IMG/VR virus record: IMGVR_UViG_3300009183_000106
Span: 1-59,595 of that record
Reading direction: 5' to 3' (one strand)
DNA: 59,595 nucleotides
Source: a virus
The notes beneath the pieces are model-generated. The model worked only from the letters and a program-made list of their open reading frames with translations. It was not told the DNA's origin and did no database searches. Shown in pieces: positions 1 through 10,375 of this stretch (positions within the stretch are counted from its first letter, which is position 1; each line of letters starts with the position of its first letter). The translations under genes and the position numbers were made by a program.

Positions 1-2
1 AC

Positions 3-2291
3 CCCACACCTGTAACGACTAATTCACCTACTCCGTCAATGCAACTTACTGATGGTTATTTCAGTGGAACGTCATTGAATGTTAGTGATAGTGTGGTCGC
101 GGTGGTTAGGGCAACTAATACAGGCAACCAATCACACACAATAACTTTGGTCACTGAAGGTTCACAACATTATTCATATGCGGTTTCAACAATACCAACA
201 CAACAAGGTTTAACCTGCGATACTTTAAGTGGTTGTAGTGTTATTCAAACAATTCAAACTAATATTTCAAATAAGTTTGATAAAAGTGGGGGAACAGTAT
301 CGGGGGACACAACATTCACAAATGGATTAACCGCAACTACAATATCGGGTACAACATTTTATGGTGACGGAACAAACTTAACAGGTGTTGTTAAAGGTTC
401 AGGTACAACAAATTATATACCAAGATGGACAGGAACAACAGGATTAGGTAATAGTTCAATTACAGATGATGGAACTACCGTAGGAATAGGTGGGGGAGCA
501 GCCGTTACAAAGTTATATGTACAAGGTGATGGTACTCAAACTTATGCAATACAAGCAACAACACCTGCGGTTGGAGGATATGGTGTTTATTTTTATAGTT
601 ATAATGGTGGAAAATTTGAAGGTTTTGGAAATGGAAGTTCTGCAACAAGTTACGGTGTATTTGCAACGGCACAAGACAGTATAACAAATATAGGCGTATA
701 TGGTATTGCTAGTGTTGATAGTTATGGTGCAACTACCAATATTGGTGGACGTTTTTTAGCACAATCAGCTACTAACAATTATTCATTACAACTTGAGGAT
801 GGTACAGAAGGACTTAATAAAGTGTTGATATCCAAAACCTCTGATGGTAAATCCAATTGGAGTTCAAATTTAACAGGGTTAACATCAGTATCCGCAACAA
901 CAGTAAGTGCAACAACATTAACTTTAGTTTCTGCGAATGTACCACCAACCCCATCTGTCTCAACACCATTCATTGATGATTATACTAGGGGTACCCTTTC
1001 CCCAGGAGGAACACCATCCCTAACATACACAAACACAAATACAGGTACAGGAAATGCCACAATAGTAACTAATTATTTGAATATTGCTAATGGGGGTACT
1101 GCCGGACAATCTTACACAACAGTTCCTCTTTCAGGATTTGGTTCACCATTTAACCCAACATTATCAAGTAATAACTCATTATCTACAATTGAGTGGACTT
1201 TCAATTTAAGGACTAATAGAGCGTCAATATTTGCGGGATTTGGGGCTTCCTCATACGCAGGGGCGGTTGTGTTAGCAGGATCAAACACTAACTTACAAAG
1301 TACGGGTAGTGGTTACGCATTAGTCTATGGTACGACAGGTACACGAAATTGGAAACTTGTTAAATATAATAATGGTCTTGCGGGGACTCAAACAGATATT
1401 ATTACTGGTGGTCTTTTCGCAGGTAACACAAATTATGTCAGTGCTAGAATTGTATACACTCCATCAACAAATACTTGGTCATATTACTTTAGAGATGATG
1501 GAGCATCTGCATGGGGTGATCCAACAACAACAAGTACATTAATAGGTTCTGCGGTTGATAGCACATACACCTCAACACTTATGAGTGTGTTTGGGGTATT
1601 CTTCAATTACTCTACTGCAGCATCACAAAATTTACAATTTGATAATTTAAGAGTACAACAAAGTGTAAGTGCAAGTGCAACTACTATAGACCAATTAACA
1701 TTAAAAAATAATAGTGGTACTGAGGTTTTCAAAGTAAAAGATGACGGTACAACAACTATCGCAGGAACTGTAACATCGTCAATCGGTTTCTTTGGGTCTT
1801 TTTCAGGTACTTACACAGGTAATGGAAGTTCTTTAACTTTAGGTCAATCAGGTATAATGGTTACGGGTACCTCCCAATTAAATCTTACAAGTGCAACAAC
1901 TGCGTTGACTTTAATTCCAGGTTTATCAACAACATTTACAGTTTCGGGTCAAACAATGGTCTACATACAGACAAATGGTGGTGTTAATACACTTGCAACA
2001 ACTTCAACAGGTGGTTCGGCATTAGATGTTGCGATTTTAGTTGATGGTGCGGTATTATCAGCAGGTGGATATCAAAGAATGTATGCGGATAACCCAACGG
2101 CAGCGGCACTTGCTAACGTTACGAACTGGGTTGCCAATTGGAATACTTCAGTAATACTTACTTTAGCCGCAGGATCACATACAGTTGAAGTGGATGCGGT
2201 CTATGTTCAGGGATCTTCCGCATCTGTTAGTGGGATTGCCAATTCAATAAAACAAGGAACATTAACAGTAATGGTTTTAAAAAATAATTAA
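3..2291 (+). CDS. Phage tail fibre / adhesin, 5' end outside the window
   Basis: The reading frame is open from the left edge and reads a Pro/Thr-rich stretch (PTPVTTNSPTPS) before the first visible Met at 39, so the true start lies upstream and the visible part is a shaft plus head. From that Met (750 residues) one sees low-complexity Thr/Ser/Gly beta-structure, the fibre motif YGDGTNLTGV near residue 110, and the segment IPRWTGTTGLGNSSITDDG near 127, both common in phage tail fibres. Residues ~310-545 (DDYTRGTLSPGG through FDNLRVQ) have the look of a concanavalin/laminin-G type beta-sandwich, which would suit glycan binding; this is inference. The C-terminus has another small beta domain. 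A 115-residue gene follows after 1 nt. Probably a receptor-binding or decoration fibre. Confidence 0.7.
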   Translation, partial: PTPVTTNSPTPSMQLTDGYFSGTSLNVSDSVVAVVRATNTGNQSHTITLVTEGSQHYSYAVSTIPTQQGLTCDTLSGCSVIQTIQTNISNKFDKSGGTVSGDTTFTNGLTATTISGTTFYGDGTNLTGVVKGSGTTNYIPRWTGTTGLGNSSITDDGTTVGIGGGAAVTKLYVQGDGTQTYAIQATTPAVGGYGVYFYSYNGGKFEGFGNGSSATSYGVFATAQDSITNIGVYGIASVDSYGATTNIGGRFLAQSATNNYSLQLEDGTEGLNKVLISKTSDGKSNWSSNLTGLTSVSATTVSATTLTLVSANVPPTPSVSTPFIDDYTRGTLSPGGTPSLTYTNTNTGTGNATIVTNYLNIANGGTAGQSYTTVPLSGFGSPFNPTLSSNNSLSTIEWTFNLRTNRASIFAGFGASSYAGAVVLAGSNTNLQSTGSGYALVYGTTGTRNWKLVKYNNGLAGTQTDIITGGLFAGNTNYVSARIVYTPSTNTWSYYFRDDGASAWGDPTTTSTLIGSAVDSTYTSTLMSVFGVFFNYSTAASQNLQFDNLRVQQSVSASATTIDQLTLKNNSGTEVFKVKDDGTTTIAGTVTSSIGFFGSFSGTYTGNGSSLTLGQSGIMVTGTSQLNLTSATTALTLIPGLSTTFTVSGQTMVYIQTNGGVNTLATTSTGGSALDVAILVDGAVLSAGGYQRMYADNPTAAALANVTNWVANWNTSVILTLAAGSHTVEVDAVYVQGSSASVSGIANSIKQGTLTVMVLKNN

Positions 2292-2292
2292 T

Positions 2293-2640
2293 ATGAATTA
2301 TACAGATTGGAATATATTAGTAATAACCCTTTATCAAAACGGGGTAACAATACATAAAAGTTCAACCATGAGAGTTGACATTGAAAAGATGGATAGTTTA
2401 ATGGTTAAAACATTATTGATTGATGTTTTATTTATGATGACATCCGAAACTTTTAAAACTCAAACTAACTCAGATTTACCCTTAAATTGTAATAATTGGG
2501 ATGAAATGAGTCTATCGTTATTTTTATATGATAATGAATATAAAAATATTATTTTAAACAGATCAGAATTTACAAGTGACTTACTTGAATCAAATGATTT
2601 TTTATATAACAAATATATTGAATTATTGGGAATAGTATAA
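2293..2640 (+). CDS. Hypothetical protein, 115 aa
   Basis: It starts 2 nt after the stop of the fibre gene with an in-line ATG, so it is almost certainly co-transcribed. The 115-residue product has no motif I recognise, no signal peptide and no clear membrane segment; it is a mixed, mildly acidic protein (LPLNCNNWDEMSLSLFLYDN). Its position right behind a fibre gene suggests a fibre chaperone or accessory protein, but nothing in the sequence proves that. Confidence 0.55.
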   Translation: MNYTDWNILVITLYQNGVTIHKSSTMRVDIEKMDSLMVKTLLIDVLFMMTSETFKTQTNSDLPLNCNNWDEMSLSLFLYDNEYKNIILNRSEFTSDLLESNDFLYNKYIELLGIV

Positions 2641-2678
2641 GTAAATCTTACTTAGGTTTACTATTTGATCTAATGTAA

Positions 2679-2686
2679 ATATTTAT
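2679..2686 (+). promoter_or_regulatory. Candidate late promoter core ATATTTAT
   Basis: ATATTTAT in the coding orientation, only 5 nt before the ATG at 2692. If it acts as a -10-like late element, the transcript would be nearly leaderless. It belongs to the family of identical octamers seen before most transcription-unit heads here. Confidence 0.45.
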
Positions 2687-2691
2687 GGTAT

Positions 2692-2931
2692 ATGTTAGTA
2701 TTACAAATTGATAGTATCACAGGAACAACATTACCCTATATTATATATGTGTGTGACGTATATGGAAATCAATGTGCGGTTCTATCATACATAAACACTC
2801 CAATACCTCCATCAATAACGTTAAACATACCTTCCCAATTTAATAACGTTCCGGCAATAGGAATTAAAATAATTGACGCAAATGGTTGTGAAGAATTTTC
2901 CATATTAAATTGTGGTGAGGGATCTTTTTGA
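2692..2931 (+). CDS. Small Cys-containing beta domain, paralogue of the stalk N-terminus
   Basis: A 79-residue protein made of one domain. It aligns by eye with the first ~75 residues of the stalk gene at 3021: both have TGT.PY.I.VCDV near the N-terminus, a Cys about ten residues later, then a KIID..xCE.F....C ending (here IKIIDANGCEEFSILNC; there [17 protein letters not shown]). It therefore looks like a stand-alone copy of the anchoring or capping domain of the stalk protein, lacking the Thr/Pro repeats. No signal peptide is visible. It may bind the same partner as the stalk N-terminus (inference). A late-type octamer lies just upstream. Confidence 0.6.
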   Translation: MLVLQIDSITGTTLPYIIYVCDVYGNQCAVLSYINTPIPPSITLNIPSQFNNVPAIGIKIIDANGCEEFSILNCGEGSF

Positions 2932-3006
2932 TGGTCAAAAATAACATCGTAAATAATTCACACCAATTATAATCCACAATAAGATTTTGGAATTATATAG
3001 GTGTTG

Positions 3007-3014
3007 ATATTTAT
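3007..3014 (+). promoter_or_regulatory. Candidate late promoter core ATATTTAT
   Basis: ATATTTAT 6 nt before the ATG at 3021, in the coding orientation; another near-leaderless arrangement. Confidence 0.45.
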
Positions 3015-3020
3015 TATCAA

Positions 3021-6000
3021 ATGCCGTATCAAATAACATTAACAGTATCGACAGGAACACCACCATATAATATTTTTGTATGTGATGTAACAAACACGTA
3101 TTGTTATTATGCGACGACATTTGGTGGGGGGACAACGACTTTTTATTCCCCATCACCATTAGATGAAACAACCCCAATTTTAGTAAAAATAATAGATTAT
3201 CAAAATTGTGAAACATTCCAATACTATCAATGTGTTCCAACTAATACCCCAACCCATACACCAACATTAACCCCAACCGTAACGGGTCCTTGTACTTGTT
3301 GTTGTCTTGCGGTTAGTTGTAATAATATCAATGGGGGATCTTTTACATATACAGATTGTTTTGGAAATGTAATTGGTAATGTTCTTGTTGCCGGTAATTC
3401 AATTGTATATTATTGTGGTAGTAATGTAACAAATTTAAATAATGTTATTTTAAATTATGGGTTACCATGTATTGATAATAGTTGTGTTTTACCAATACCA
3501 ACCTTAACCCCAACACCAACGGCAACATTAGCCTCTACATCAACGCCAACACCAACGACTACATCAACTAATACCCCAACATTAACTCAAACGTTAACTT
3601 CAACGCCTACAAACACCCCAACATTAACTCAAACGTTAACTTCAACGCCTACTAACACACCTACGTTAACACCTACTAATACCCCTACATTAACACAGAC
3701 ATTAACTCAGACGTTAACACAGACACCTACAAACACACCTACAAACACACCTACGTTAACTCAGACATTAACACCGACTCAGACATTAACACAAACTTTA
3801 ACACCGACTCAGACATTAACTCCGACTAACACACCTACGTTAACACAAACTGTAACTTCCACCCCTACTAATACACCAACGTTAACAAAAACATTAACAC
3901 CAACACCAACTAATACTCCGACTTTAACACAGACATTAACTCCAACTAATACCCCTACGTTAACAAAAACATTAACGCCTACCCCTACTAATACTCCGAC
4001 GTTAACAAAAACATTAACGCCTACCCCAACTAATACTCCGACGTTAACTAAGACTTTAACACCAACCCCAACTAATACGCCGACATTAACTAAGACTTTA
4101 ACGCCTACACCAACCAACACACCTACGTTAACTCAAACTGTTACCCCTACACCAACCAACACTCCGACGTTAACTAAGACTTTAACACCAACGCCAACTA
4201 ATACACCAACGTTAACTAAGACTTTAACTCCGACCCCTACCAACACACCTACGTTAACCCAAACGTTAACCCCAACCCCTACTAATACGCCTACGTTAAC
4301 CCAAACGTTAACCCCAACTAATACTCCAACTTTAACACAGACATTAACACCAACGCCAACCAATACTCCTACATTAACAAAAACATTAACCCCAACACCA
4401 ACCAATACAACTACATTAACTCAAACATTAACCCCAACCAACACACCTACGTTAACTAAGACTTTAACCCCTACACCTACTAACACTCCGACGTTAACTC
4501 AAACTGTAACGTCTACTCCGACCAACACACCAACATTAACTCCAACGTTAACAAAAACTTTAACCCCAACACCAACTCAGACTGTAACTCAGACTGTAAC
4601 TCAGACTGTAACTCAGACTGTAACTTCTACGCCAACTAATACTCCGACGTTAACTCAAACGTTGACAACAACTCCTACCAATACTCCGACGTTAACAAAA
4701 ACTTTAACCCCAACACCAACGTTAACTCAAACTTTAACTCAGACGTTAACTCCAACGCCTACATTAACACAAACCGTAACTTCTACACCAACAAATACTC
4801 CGACCAACACACCAACATTAACTCAGACTTTAACACCTACTAATACTCCGACGTTAACACAAACAGTAACTTCTACACCAACTAATACCCCTACATTAAC
4901 ACAGACTTTAACACAGACTTTAACTTCAACCCCAACTAATACTCCGACATTAACATTAACACCAGGATCAACACCTACTCCTACACCTACAATTACATTA
5001 ACCTCAACACCTACTAATACTCCGACATTAACAGGAACATTAACACCAACCCCTACTAATACTCCAACATTAACTCAGACGGTAACAAAAACTTTGACAC
5101 CAACACCTACTAACACACCAACGTTAACTCAAACTTTAACTCAGACGTTAACTCCAACACCTACAAATACTCCTACGTTAACTCAGACTTTAACTCCAAC
5201 TCCGACTAACACACCTACATTAACTAAGACCTTAACACCAACGCCAACTAATACATCTACATTAACTCAGACTTTAACTCCAACTAATACTCCTACATTA
5301 ACTAAGACTTTAACACCAACTCCGACTTTAACCCAAACTTTAACTCCGACTAATACTCCTACGTTAACACAAACTTTAACTCCGACCCCAACTAATACTC
5401 CTACGTTAACCCAAACTTTAACCCCAACCCCTACTAATACACCTACATTAACTCAGACATTAACTCCAACTAATACTCCGACATTAACGCAGACTGTAAC
5501 TTCTACACCAACTAATACACCTACGTTAACAAAAACTTTGACACCAACACCTACTAACACACCAACGTTAACCCAAACTTTAACGCCTACACCTACTAAT
5601 ACACCAACATTAACTCAGACGGTAACAAAAACTTTGACACCAACACCAACAAATACTCCTACGTTAACCCAAACTTTAACTCAGACGTTAACTCCAACAC
5701 CTACATTAACTAAGACCTTAACACCAACACCAACAAATACTCCGACTTTAACCCAAACGTTGACACCTACTAATACACCTACGTTAACAAAAACTTTGAC
5801 TCCAACTCCTACTAACACTCCGACTTTAACACAAACATTAACTCCTACTCCGACTAATACTCCTACGTTAACTAAGACTTTAACACCAACACCAACAAAT
5901 ACTCCAACATTAACTCAGACGTTAACGCCTACGCCAACTAATACACCTACGTTAACTAAAACTTTAACACCTACACCAACTAATACACCTACGTTAACCC

Positions 6001-7601
6001 AAACGTTAACGCCTACCCCAACTAATACCCCAACAAAAACTTTAACACCAACACCAACATTAACCCCAACACCAACGTTAACAAAAACTTTAACACCTAC
6101 TCCTACTCCAACATCAACATCAACATGTTTTAGTTATACTTTAACAAATACTGGTGGAAATTTTGGACCAAGTTCCGTATACACATTTACACCTTGTTGT
6201 ACCAATATTAATTCATCACCAGTAACTTTAAATCCGCTCGGAGTCGAGTTTACCGAAGTTTGTTCAAGTACAGTACCTGTTTTAACATCTGGGTTTGGAT
6301 CTATCACTTTAAACGGTACTTGCGAGTATTGTGGAACATGCTATTGTTGGGATTTAACTAATAACAATGACGAGTTGACCACATTTACTTATGTTAATTG
6401 TTCAGGGGATACCGTATTGCAAGATGTTAATGTTGGGTCGACAATATCCGTTTGTTCTTCAAGTTATATATCATCAACTGCAATAACAACAGCTACTCGT
6501 AGAGGAAATTGTTCAGGTGGAGTTTGCCCTACACCAACACCAACACCTACTAAGACTTTAACTCCTACACCGACTAATACTCCTACATTAACATTAACAA
6601 AAACATTAACGCCAACACCAACATTAACAAAAACATTAACACCAACTCCGACTAATACTCCAACTTTAACACAGACATTAACCCCAACGCCAACAAACAC
6701 CCCAACTTTAACTAACACTCCAACTCCTACGTTAACTCCGACGTTAACGCCAACAAGAACACCTACATTAACTCCGACGTTAACGCCAACTAAAACATTA
6801 ACGCCAACGCCCACTAGTACTGTACCAGCATTTGTTGGTTTATCCGCTTGTGACCCAATATTTTCAATAGGTAATAATCCCGGGGTTGGATATAATTATT
6901 TTTCTTATAAAGTGTCAACAAATTTAACTCAGAAGATTCTGACACCAATTGTTATTTCATACAATATAGCTCGAACAAACAATAGATTTTGGTTAGAAAA
7001 TGGTAGTTCATCTACGGTAACACAAATTAGGGAATATAGTTTAGTAGAAAGCCCATACAGCGTATCATTAATTAGAACGATACCGGTTAATAATACCTCA
7101 GTGGGGGTTGGATATAATGGATATTTCGCGCTGAATAACACGACTTTACTTGCTAGTAGTGGTTCATATCCTTCATCATTGTATTCCATAGATATAACAT
7201 CGACAGCGGTTACTACATTTAAATGGAATACCCCAGCAACAAGAGCGATTACCGCTAATATTCTCTATACAACAAACGGTAGAGTTTTATATCTTAATAT
7301 GGATACTTCAGCGTCTCAAATAACTTATATAACCCAAAAAGTGTATTCAACAGGTGTTCAAGAGTTTGATGTTCAAATCGGATCCGCTGGAGATACTTTT
7401 CGAAATATGTTCCAAGAAGGTAATTCAATTTACGTCACAAAACTCACAGGACAAGTTTATAGAGTTAACCCATCAAACCCAACACCATTAACTTTAGTTG
7501 GGTCAGTTACTGTTGTTGATCCTTCTCTCTTAGGTGGTGCGGCACAAACAAGTAGTTGTATTACAATACCAATACTCCCATCTTCTTGGGGTACAGTATA
7601 A
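3021..7601 (+). CDS. Giant Thr/Pro-repeat stalk protein with Cys-rich domains and C-terminal adhesin-like head
   Basis: 1526 residues. Residues 1-75 form a Cys-containing domain (paralogue of the gene at 2692). About 90-155 is a Cys-rich beta module ([20 protein letters not shown]). About 157-1035 is a nearly uninterrupted repeat in which every second residue is Thr (units such as [13 protein letters not shown]). A second Cys-rich module follows (~1035-1168; FTYVNCSGD resembles the first one), then another Thr/Pro stretch to ~1269. The last ~255 residues are a globular, repeat-containing head that may be a small beta-propeller. The layout is that of an extended rod carrying a binding head, probably a virion appendage. 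The rod is rich in possible O-glycan acceptors and a five-gene glycosyltransferase operon starts 165 nt downstream. No hydrophobic signal peptide is seen. Confidence 0.8.
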   Translation: MPYQITLTVSTGTPPYNIFVCDVTNTYCYYATTFGGGTTTFYSPSPLDETTPILVKIIDYQNCETFQYYQCVPTNTPTHTPTLTPTVTGPCTCCCLAVSCNNINGGSFTYTDCFGNVIGNVLVAGNSIVYYCGSNVTNLNNVILNYGLPCIDNSCVLPIPTLTPTPTATLASTSTPTPTTTSTNTPTLTQTLTSTPTNTPTLTQTLTSTPTNTPTLTPTNTPTLTQTLTQTLTQTPTNTPTNTPTLTQTLTPTQTLTQTLTPTQTLTPTNTPTLTQTVTSTPTNTPTLTKTLTPTPTNTPTLTQTLTPTNTPTLTKTLTPTPTNTPTLTKTLTPTPTNTPTLTKTLTPTPTNTPTLTKTLTPTPTNTPTLTQTVTPTPTNTPTLTKTLTPTPTNTPTLTKTLTPTPTNTPTLTQTLTPTPTNTPTLTQTLTPTNTPTLTQTLTPTPTNTPTLTKTLTPTPTNTTTLTQTLTPTNTPTLTKTLTPTPTNTPTLTQTVTSTPTNTPTLTPTLTKTLTPTPTQTVTQTVTQTVTQTVTSTPTNTPTLTQTLTTTPTNTPTLTKTLTPTPTLTQTLTQTLTPTPTLTQTVTSTPTNTPTNTPTLTQTLTPTNTPTLTQTVTSTPTNTPTLTQTLTQTLTSTPTNTPTLTLTPGSTPTPTPTITLTSTPTNTPTLTGTLTPTPTNTPTLTQTVTKTLTPTPTNTPTLTQTLTQTLTPTPTNTPTLTQTLTPTPTNTPTLTKTLTPTPTNTSTLTQTLTPTNTPTLTKTLTPTPTLTQTLTPTNTPTLTQTLTPTPTNTPTLTQTLTPTPTNTPTLTQTLTPTNTPTLTQTVTSTPTNTPTLTKTLTPTPTNTPTLTQTLTPTPTNTPTLTQTVTKTLTPTPTNTPTLTQTLTQTLTPTPTLTKTLTPTPTNTPTLTQTLTPTNTPTLTKTLTPTPTNTPTLTQTLTPTPTNTPTLTKTLTPTPTNTPTLTQTLTPTPTNTPTLTKTLTPTPTNTPTLTQTLTPTPTNTPTKTLTPTPTLTPTPTLTKTLTPTPTPTSTSTCFSYTLTNTGGNFGPSSVYTFTPCCTNINSSPVTLNPLGVEFTEVCSSTVPVLTSGFGSITLNGTCEYCGTCYCWDLTNNNDELTTFTYVNCSGDTVLQDVNVGSTISVCSSSYISSTAITTATRRGNCSGGVCPTPTPTPTKTLTPTPTNTPTLTLTKTLTPTPTLTKTLTPTPTNTPTLTQTLTPTPTNTPTLTNTPTPTLTPTLTPTRTPTLTPTLTPTKTLTPTPTSTVPAFVGLSACDPIFSIGNNPGVGYNYFSYKVSTNLTQKILTPIVISYNIARTNNRFWLENGSSSTVTQIREYSLVESPYSVSLIRTIPVNNTSVGVGYNGYFALNNTTLLASSGSYPSSLYSIDITSTAVTTFKWNTPATRAITANILYTTNGRVLYLNMDTSASQITYITQKVYSTGVQEFDVQIGSAGDTFRNMFQEGNSIYVTKLTGQVYRVNPSNPTPLTLVGSVTVVDPSLLGGAAQTSSCITIPILPSSWGTV
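3491..6125 (+). repeat. Long degenerate Thr/Pro-coding tandem repeat
   Basis: About 2.6 kb in which the codons alternate ACN with CCN, TTA, AAT, CAG or AAG. The commonest unit encodes [14 protein letters not shown] (14 residues, 42 nt), with shorter (12-nt and 30-nt) variants. At DNA level the copies differ mostly at third positions (ACA/ACT/ACC/ACG), so protein periodicity is kept while exact DNA identity is low. Confidence 0.9.
6528..6828 (+). repeat. Second Thr/Pro-coding repeat block of the stalk gene
   Basis: About 300 nt of the same alternating Thr codon pattern, separated from the first block by a Cys-rich domain; it ends at TPTSTVP just before the C-terminal head. Confidence 0.85.
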
Positions 7602-7717
7602 CAAACCGAAAATTGGTTAAAGAAAATGGTTTAGATTATAAATAATAAAAAAACTTTATTTCTTTAACATCACATCCCAAAATACAATATGGGGGGTTGG
7701 TTGTTAATTTAACAAAT

Positions 7718-7725
7718 CTATTTAT
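7718..7725 (+). promoter_or_regulatory. Candidate late promoter core for the glycosyltransferase operon
   Basis: CTATTTAT 40 nt before the ATG at 7766, in the 165-nt gap after the stalk gene. The rest of the gap is A/T-rich, with a short palindrome (TTTCTT / AAAGAAA) right before the start codon. None of the four downstream operon genes has its own copy of the octamer, which fits one promoter for the whole operon. Confidence 0.5.
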
Positions 7726-7765
7726 TTTAAATAATTTCACATTATTTTTTTCTTAAAAAAGAAAT

Positions 7766-9013
7766 ATGAGAATTTTTGTGCAAATTGCATCCTATAGAGA
7801 CCCACAGTTAATTCCAACAATAAAAGATATGTTGGATAAAGCAAAAAAACCAAAAAACATTAGTCTTGGTATTGCAAGACAATTCCACCCTGAAGATGGT
7901 TTTGATGATCTGTCAGAATATGAAAATGACGATAGATTCAGAATCTTAAATATTCCTTATACGGAATCAACGGGAGTATGTTGGGCAAGACATTTAACCC
8001 AACAACTTTATAAAGGTGAGGAATATACTCTACAACTTGATTCTCATATGAGATTTGAACAAGATTGGGATGACACCTTAATTAAAATGATCAAACAACT
8101 ACAGAAGAAAGGACATAAAAAACCTTTATTAACGGGATATGTTTCTTCTTTTGATCCTGATAATGACCCACAAGGTAGAGTTAAAGAGCCGTGGAGAATG
8201 TCTTTTGATAGATTTACACCTGAGGGTTGTGTGTTCTTTTTACCTGAAACAATACCAGGTTGGAGCAAACTAAAAAGTCCAATTCCCTCAAGATTTTATT
8301 CGGCACATTTCTGTTTTACTTTAGGTCAGTTTAGTACGGAAGTACAACATGATCCTGAGTTTTATTTTCACGGAGAAGAGATTTCAATTGCGGTAAGAGC
8401 ATATACTCACGGATATGATCTATTCCACCCACATAAAACAGTCATTTGGCATGAATACACTCGTAAGGGTAGAACAAAACAATGGGATGATGATAAAGAA
8501 TGGGGTAAACGTAATGAAAGATGTCATCAGAAAAATAGACAATTATTAGGTGTTGATGGTGAAACTCCCGATAGTGATTATGGTATCTATGGTTTAGGAA
8601 CAGAAAGAACCGTACAGGACTATGAAAAATATGCAGGACTTTTATTCTCAAAAAGAGCGGTACAACAATATACTTTAGATAAACAATACCCACCAAACCC
8701 TTATAACTATAGTTCTGAAGAGGAGTGGAAAGAGTCATTCTCCTCAATCTTCAAACATTGTATTGATGTTCATTATGGTAGTATACCTGAACCCGATTAT
8801 GATTTTTGGGTGGTGGCATTCCATAATTCAAAGGACGAAACATTATATAGATTAGACGCTGGAATCGATGAGATTAATAGAATGAAAAATGATCCTGATG
8901 GTTATTGTAAAATATGGAGAGAATTTAATGCCACAGATAAACCAACCTATTGGGTGGTATGGCCTCACTCAGTATCAAAAGGGTGGTGTGATAGATTAAC
9001 AGGTAACTTATAA
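7766..9013 (+). CDS. GlcNAc-transferase of the Skp1-GnT type (GT-A fold)
   Basis: 415 residues. The N-terminus IFVQIASYRDPQLIPTIKDM, the ISLGIARQF strand, the GVCWARHLTQQLYKGEEYTL segment and the LQLDSHMRFEQDWD segment (residues ~90-103) are the signature of the family of UDP-GlcNAc transferases that includes the eukaryotic Skp1 hydroxyproline GlcNAc-transferase. DSH takes the place of the usual DxD metal site. FYFHGEEISIAVRAYTHGYD and the HEYTRKGR segment are also family-like. It would transfer GlcNAc or a related sugar to a protein or glycan acceptor in the cytoplasm of the infected cell. It is the first gene of a five-gene sugar operon right after the Thr/Pro stalk gene, so the stalk is a plausible acceptor (inference). 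The C-terminal ~120 residues are less conserved. Confidence 0.85.
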   Translation: MRIFVQIASYRDPQLIPTIKDMLDKAKKPKNISLGIARQFHPEDGFDDLSEYENDDRFRILNIPYTESTGVCWARHLTQQLYKGEEYTLQLDSHMRFEQDWDDTLIKMIKQLQKKGHKKPLLTGYVSSFDPDNDPQGRVKEPWRMSFDRFTPEGCVFFLPETIPGWSKLKSPIPSRFYSAHFCFTLGQFSTEVQHDPEFYFHGEEISIAVRAYTHGYDLFHPHKTVIWHEYTRKGRTKQWDDDKEWGKRNERCHQKNRQLLGVDGETPDSDYGIYGLGTERTVQDYEKYAGLLFSKRAVQQYTLDKQYPPNPYNYSSEEEWKESFSSIFKHCIDVHYGSIPEPDYDFWVVAFHNSKDETLYRLDAGIDEINRMKNDPDGYCKIWREFNATDKPTYWVVWPHSVSKGWCDRLTGNL

Positions 9014-9031
9014 AAATAAAAAAATAATTAT

Positions 9032-10372
9032 ATGAATTTAAAAATTGCAATTGCTCAGTTCTACACTTCTAACGTATCTTACGGTAAATACACAGAAGAA
9101 ATTAATAAAAAATATTGTGAAGAACAAGGGTATACATATCACGTTGAGAAAGATGATAATAAAATAAACACCGAATTGGAAGGAAGATCCGCAACATGGT
9201 ATAAACCAAAATTCATTGCTGAGGTTTTTGAAACCCATAACCCCGATTATGTTTTATTTTTAGATGCGGATGCTATTGTTTCCGACCCATCAAGAAGAAT
9301 TGAGGAGTTTATTGAAGAAGGATTTAACATTATATGTACAGAAGATTACGGTCCAAGTGTTATAAATGCTGGTGTGTTCTTATTAAAGAATAGTGATTGG
9401 ACTAAAATGATATTAAAAAAATGGTGGGATGTTTGTGATACGTTAACAGGTGGACCTAATAATGAATTAGGTTTTTATAAAACAGGTTTATGGCATGACC
9501 AAACTTGTTTTGGACATCTTATTACTAGTAGGTTAGACTCCAAAGATAATATTAAGGTTATAACTAATAAAGTTCTTAATGGTAGGATATATAAACATTC
9601 CGTTAACAACAATTTTATTTTCCATGCGTTTTCATATGGAGATCAACCATATAGAACTTTTGACCACATTTATAACACGGTCTTTAATATTAATACCGAT
9701 GAAAGAGAAAGTATGAGTAATATTGCAAAAAGATACCCAACAGACAAAGATTTTACCCACAATTATTTTAATTCAGTTTATGAAAGATATTTTTCTCCAA
9801 TCAGAGATGAAGTTAAAAAGTTTTGTGAGGTTGGTGTTGGTGGTTTTTGGGAAGAAGCAGGATGGGTTCCCGGCAATTCATTACGTGTGTGGGATGAGTA
9901 TTTTCCAAATGCTGAAATCTTAGGTTTAGATATTAATTCTTTTAACTTAACTAGTCAAGGTAAAGTTGTGGTTGATTATATTGATCAATCAAATAAAGTA
10001 CTTGTTGATGAATACGCATCAAAAATATCTGAATATGATATCATTCTTGATGATGGATCTCACGTTATGTATGATCAACAAATTACAATGTCGGCATTTT
10101 TTAAATCACTTAAGAGTGGTGGTATATTTGTGATGGAAGATCTTCACACAAGTCCTGAGGTAAGAATGCCAGAAAAGAATGCGATATGGAATTGGGGTGA
10201 CCCAACTAAGATAACAACATTAGAGATGTTGGAAAGTTTTGTTAACACAGGTAAAATTATTTCTGATTACCTATCTGAAGAAGAAAAACTTTATTTAGAA
10301 GAAAATATTAGTTCTGTGGATATTTTTACTGTGGCACCTACAAGTATAACATCTATCATCTATAAAAAATAA
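9032..10372 (+). CDS. Glycosyltransferase fused to a SAM-dependent methyltransferase
   Basis: 446 residues in two parts. Residues 1-~215 are a GT-A nucleotide-sugar transferase of the GT34/GT8-like kind: WYKPKFIAEVF, then VLFLDADAIV with a DxD-type metal site near residue 77, INAGVFLLKN, and DQTCFGHL. Residues ~235-446 are a class I methyltransferase-like domain: FCEVGVGGF, SLRVWDEYFPNAEILGLDI, YDIILDDGSHVMYDQQ and GGIFVMEDLHT, the pattern seen in sugar O-methyltransferases. The single chain could add a sugar and then methylate it, capping the glycan. The gene starts 18 nt behind the GlcNAc-transferase. No frameshift or stop separates the two halves. Confidence 0.8.
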   Translation: MNLKIAIAQFYTSNVSYGKYTEEINKKYCEEQGYTYHVEKDDNKINTELEGRSATWYKPKFIAEVFETHNPDYVLFLDADAIVSDPSRRIEEFIEEGFNIICTEDYGPSVINAGVFLLKNSDWTKMILKKWWDVCDTLTGGPNNELGFYKTGLWHDQTCFGHLITSRLDSKDNIKVITNKVLNGRIYKHSVNNNFIFHAFSYGDQPYRTFDHIYNTVFNINTDERESMSNIAKRYPTDKDFTHNYFNSVYERYFSPIRDEVKKFCEVGVGGFWEEAGWVPGNSLRVWDEYFPNAEILGLDINSFNLTSQGKVVVDYIDQSNKVLVDEYASKISEYDIILDDGSHVMYDQQITMSAFFKSLKSGGIFVMEDLHTSPEVRMPEKNAIWNWGDPTKITTLEMLESFVNTGKIISDYLSEEEKLYLEENISSVDIFTVAPTSITSIIYKK

Positions 10373-10375
10373 TTT

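Noticed and set aside
2692-3240. Minus-strand open frame opposite the stalk start
   Set aside because: No leader or motif; shadow of the coding strand.
3809-4405. Antisense open frames reading [16 protein letters not shown]
   Set aside because: They are the mirror of the Thr/Pro repeat (ACN on one strand gives Val or Gly codons on the other); no leader, promoter or independent start.
3491-6125. CRISPR-like or satellite repeat
   Set aside because: No constant direct repeat with unique spacers; units are coding and degenerate.
6464-6814. Antisense open frame in the second Thr/Pro block
   Set aside because: Same reason: composition artefact of the repeat.
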